Shown one piece after another: positions 29,037 through 31,316 of a stretch of 31,316 nucleotides of DNA. This DNA comes from a virus, in IMG/VR virus record IMGVR_UViG_3300008116_000310, positions 663-31,978 of that record; one strand, written 5' to 3'. The first letter of the stretch is position 1. Every line of letters starts with the position of its first letter. The notes under the pieces are model-generated. The model saw only the letters and a list, made by a program, of their open reading frames with translations. It ran no database searches and was not told where the DNA came from. A program made the position numbers and the translations under genes.

Positions 29037-29689
29037 GCATCGTCACCATCGTCGAACGCGGGCCGCAGGGGCCTGGCGGGGATCTCGGGGCCTACGGGTC
29101 GTTTGTGAGTCTGACAAACCAGACCATCGCCTCCGCGACCACAGCCTATGCGGTGGCGCTGGGCACCACGGCGGAAAGCCGAGGAATCTCAATTGTCGAT
29201 GGCTCGAAGATCACCTTTGCCGAGGCCGGCACCTTCGCTCTGTCGTTTTCGCTGCAGCTGCACAACTCGAACAACAACATCCAGACCGCTCGCGTCTGGT
29301 TGCGCAAGAACGGCGCGGATCTGGAAAACACCAATTCGATTTTCGACATTCCAGGCCAGCACGGTGGGTCCGATGGAGCGCTGATCGCCGCGACCACCAT
29401 AGTGGTCACTGTGGCCGCTGGAGACAACCTGCAGCTCTACTGGTCTGCCAGCAGCACTCAGGCCTTCCTGCAGTACTTGGCCGCCGGCACCAGCCCCACC
29501 AGGCCGGTGACGCCTTCGGCCATCGTCGCGGTGCAGCAGATCATGTTCAGCGCCACGGCTCCGCTGCAGTTCATTGCCAACTCTTCAGAGCCTGCAACGC
29601 CCACGGGCGGCGGCATCCTGTTCGTCGCCTCGGGCGCCTTGAAGTACAAGGGCAGCTCTGGCACCGTCACAACCCTGGCCGCGGCCTAA
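29033..29689 (+). CDS. Collagen-like/C1q-like virion protein
   Basis: A 218-aa protein. A short collagen-like stretch (RGPQGPGGDLG) at residues 9-19 is followed by a beta jelly-roll domain that resembles the C1q/TNF-like domains of phage adhesins (LSFSLQLHNSNNNIQTARVW, then NLQLYWSASSTQAFLQYL). The C-terminal end has a tail-fibre type motif GGGILFVASGALKYKGSSG. It would be a trimeric exposed virion protein. The start overlaps the previous stop. Confidence 0.72.
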   Translation: MSIVTIVERGPQGPGGDLGAYGSFVSLTNQTIASATTAYAVALGTTAESRGISIVDGSKITFAEAGTFALSFSLQLHNSNNNIQTARVWLRKNGADLENTNSIFDIPGQHGGSDGALIAATTIVVTVAAGDNLQLYWSASSTQAFLQYLAAGTSPTRPVTPSAIVAVQQIMFSATAPLQFIANSSEPATPTGGGILFVASGALKYKGSSGTVTTLAAA

Positions 29690-29700
29690 AGGACATCATC

Positions 29701-30000
29701 ATGGCAAAGCTCTACGTTACCGAATTCCAGTTTCTCGAAAACGCCAACGACATCGGCGGCGTCCCCCAGGCGGCCAAACTGCCGGGCACCACCAACGTGG
29801 TGACCTTCACGACCAGCAGCGTACAGTCTGCCGTTTTCGGGGCCAACACCCGGTTCGTGCGCGTGGTGTCTGACGCGCCGGCCTGCCTAGCATCTGGCAC
29901 CAACCCGACGGCGACCACCAGCGGGCTGCGCCTGGCGGCCGAGGCCACCGAGTATTTCGGCGTCACGCCTGGCCAGCGCCTTGCAGTGATTGGGGCCTGA
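29701..30000 (+). CDS. Small structural protein
   Basis: A 99-aa protein, AKLYVTEFQFLENANDIGG at the start and LRLAAEATEYFGVTPGQRLAV at the end. I know this kind of sequence from small head-decoration or head-tail proteins in phage late operons, with no known detailed function. RBS AAAGGA precedes ATG 29701 well. Confidence 0.7.
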   Translation: MAKLYVTEFQFLENANDIGGVPQAAKLPGTTNVVTFTTSSVQSAVFGANTRFVRVVSDAPACLASGTNPTATTSGLRLAAEATEYFGVTPGQRLAVIGA

Positions 30001-30002
30001 CC

Positions 30003-31244
30003 GTGCTGGGCCAGAACATTGGCCGCGTGGGCCTGCCGGACATGGCCAGCGGGGGGCGGCCGTCGCTGTCGTTCAACTTTGCGGCGATGCCGGCCTTAGA
30101 CCCGAGGATCACCTTCACCCGAGCGTCCACTGGCACGTTCTTCGACTCGGCTGGTGTGCTGACCAGCGCAGCGACCAACGCCCCACGCTTCGACTACAAC
30201 CCCAGCACGCTGGCGGCTCAGGGGCTGCTGATTGAGGAGTCGAGGACGAATTTGGTGTTGCAGTCTGAAGACTTTGCAACTACTTGGGGGCAAACCGCCT
30301 CACCTATTGTTTCTACAAACACAACTGTTGCGCCTGACAATACGACAACGGGGGACACAATAGGCTCCACAGCAACGGGCAGCTATGTATTTCAGAGTAT
30401 TACGTTTACGGGAGATGGTACAAAGGCTTTTTCTATCTTTATAAAACAAGGGACTTCTACTGTTAATAGGTTGTTTGTTAGAGATACAACAGCAGGGATA
30501 AATAGAGGCCTAACAGATGTAACTTGGACTGTTGGAGTCCCATCCGTTGTTGTAACAAATGGGTCTTTGCTAAGTTTGACGCAATTATCTAACGGGTGGT
30601 ATCGCGTACAAGTTGCAGTTGATAGTGTTGTTGCTGCTAACTCAAATCAGTTAAGAATTCAGCCGGATACTGCAACAGGTACTGGAACAGTCATTTTGTG
30701 GGGTGCTCAGTTAGAAAATGGAGCCTTCCCCACCAGCTACATCCCCACCACTGTCGCACAAGTCACTCGCAACGCCGATCTGGCTTCAGTGAATACGCTG
30801 AGTCCTTGGTTTAATGCCACGGAGGGGACGTTGTTTGCGGAATTTTCGGTCTATACGTCCATCGGAAGTAAGGCAATTGCCGGTATTACAGACGGAACCA
30901 CCAATAACCGAATTCAGTTTTTTGCAAGTGCAGCCGACCCATACAACGTCTCGCCTCGTCTTGTGTCTGGTGGTGTTGCAACAAACCCATCGCCTGCTGG
31001 TAGCGTAACAGTTGGATCAACAGGTAAAGCAGCACTTGCTTACGCAATAGGTACAAATCAAGGTGGCATTTCTGTAAACGGCAGCGCGGTAAATCAATCA
31101 AGCCCTGCATCTGCATTTGGCAGCGTAACGCAACTTGAACTTGGCAAAGGCTCGGGCCTTACTCAAACCAACGGCTACCTCCGCCGCATCACCTACTACC
31201 CCCGCCGCCTGAGCAATGCCGAGTTGGTCAGCATAACGAGCTAG
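30003..31244 (+). CDS. LamG-like adhesin / tail-spike candidate
   Basis: A 413-aa protein. The N-terminal part (ITFTRASTGTFFDSAGVLTS and FDYNPSTLAAQGLLIEESRTN) is a phage carbohydrate-binding module sequence. The middle (ENGAFPTSYIPTT) and the C-terminal LamG-like part (TEGTLFAEFSVYTSIGS, LRRITYYPRRLSNAEL) are sugar-binding in type. A GTG at 30003 starts it 2 nt after the previous stop; an ATG at 30042 is an alternative. Codons for residues about 80-240 are AT-richer than the flanks, the pattern of a swapped domain. Confidence 0.75.
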   Translation: MLGQNIGRVGLPDMASGGRPSLSFNFAAMPALDPRITFTRASTGTFFDSAGVLTSAATNAPRFDYNPSTLAAQGLLIEESRTNLVLQSEDFATTWGQTASPIVSTNTTVAPDNTTTGDTIGSTATGSYVFQSITFTGDGTKAFSIFIKQGTSTVNRLFVRDTTAGINRGLTDVTWTVGVPSVVVTNGSLLSLTQLSNGWYRVQVAVDSVVAANSNQLRIQPDTATGTGTVILWGAQLENGAFPTSYIPTTVAQVTRNADLASVNTLSPWFNATEGTLFAEFSVYTSIGSKAIAGITDGTTNNRIQFFASAADPYNVSPRLVSGGVATNPSPAGSVTVGSTGKAALAYAIGTNQGGISVNGSAVNQSSPASAFGSVTQLELGKGSGLTQTNGYLRRITYYPRRLSNAELVSITS

Positions 31245-31246
31245 TC

Positions 31247-31316
31247 ATGGCAAAACCACGCATCGATCTTACTGGGCGCTTGTTTGGCCGTTTGACGGTC
31301 AAGAGCAGGATTGTTC
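31247..31316 (+). CDS. HNH endonuclease, N-terminal start only (truncated by window)
   Basis: ATG 31247 begins MAKPRIDLTGRLFGRLTVKS and runs off the right edge. The segment LTGRLFGRLTV is the typical N-terminus of phage HNH endonucleases and parallels IGQKFGLLEV at the start of the 12447 gene. This would be the third homing-type endonuclease in the window, if the remainder is present. It starts 2 nt after the adhesin stop. Confidence 0.6.
   Translation, partial: MAKPRIDLTGRLFGRLTVKSRIV

Noticed and set aside
1-31316. tRNA genes, CRISPR arrays, integrase and attachment sites
   Set aside because: No cloverleaf-like segment, no regularly spaced direct repeats with spacers, and no tyrosine or serine recombinase motif was seen in any gene. 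A visual reading can miss a degenerate tRNA.

Overview
The window is part of a tailed double-stranded DNA phage genome (or an intact prophage without a visible integrase). The long tape measure, the tail tube gene and the tail assembly chaperone point to a long non-contractile tail, i.e. a siphovirus. The DNA is mostly GC-rich. The H-NS-type protein and the general gene style fit a phage of Betaproteobacteria (Burkholderiales), but host assignment is an inference. No tRNA, CRISPR array, rRNA or integrase was seen.

Layout. 1-1490 (+): end of a structural/late operon with a membrane-anchored coiled-coil protein, an HK97 gp10-like protein and neck/tail-completion candidates. 1487-5220 (-): a 55-aa protein, a Mu gpF/SPP1 gp7-like head morphogenesis gene interrupted by an intein, TerL and TerS. 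5245-5457: a repeat-rich non-coding region (candidate origin or packaging site). 5454-10206 (-): replication and DNA-metabolism genes (VapE-type primase-helicase, SSB-like, CysH-like, VRR-NUC, Cro-like). 10207-10356: divergent promoter region. 10357-16119 (+): tightly coupled early operon with a YqaJ exonuclease, RecT annealing protein, a free-standing HNH endonuclease between them, and many small accessory proteins. 16062-27292 (-): lysis, tail and head genes (holin, endolysin, adhesins, tape measure, chaperones, tail tube, P22-like coat, scaffold, H-NS-like). 27343-31316 (+): portal, connector/structural proteins, another adhesin and the beginning of a second HNH endonuclease.

The most unusual element is at 1881-2702. 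The minus strand encodes a 274-aa intein inside the head morphogenesis protein, with splicing blocks A, B, F and G but no in-frame endonuclease motif. The plus strand of the same DNA encodes a 252-aa protein with a helix-turn-helix and a Vsr/EDxHD-like nuclease domain, with its own -10 element and ribosome binding site, ending at a TAA that is the complement of intein codon 2. Inteins normally carry their homing endonuclease in frame. Here it appears to be encoded antisense, codon-on-codon, through the central part of the intein. With the HNH gene in the recombination module and the HNH start at the right edge, the phage carries at least three candidate homing endonucleases.

Functionally, the left-going early genes replicate the genome and the right-going early genes recombine it. 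TerS/TerL package it through the portal into a P22-type coat built on the scaffold. The tail operon supplies the tube, tape measure and several modular LamG-like adhesins. Holin and GH108 endolysin end the cycle.
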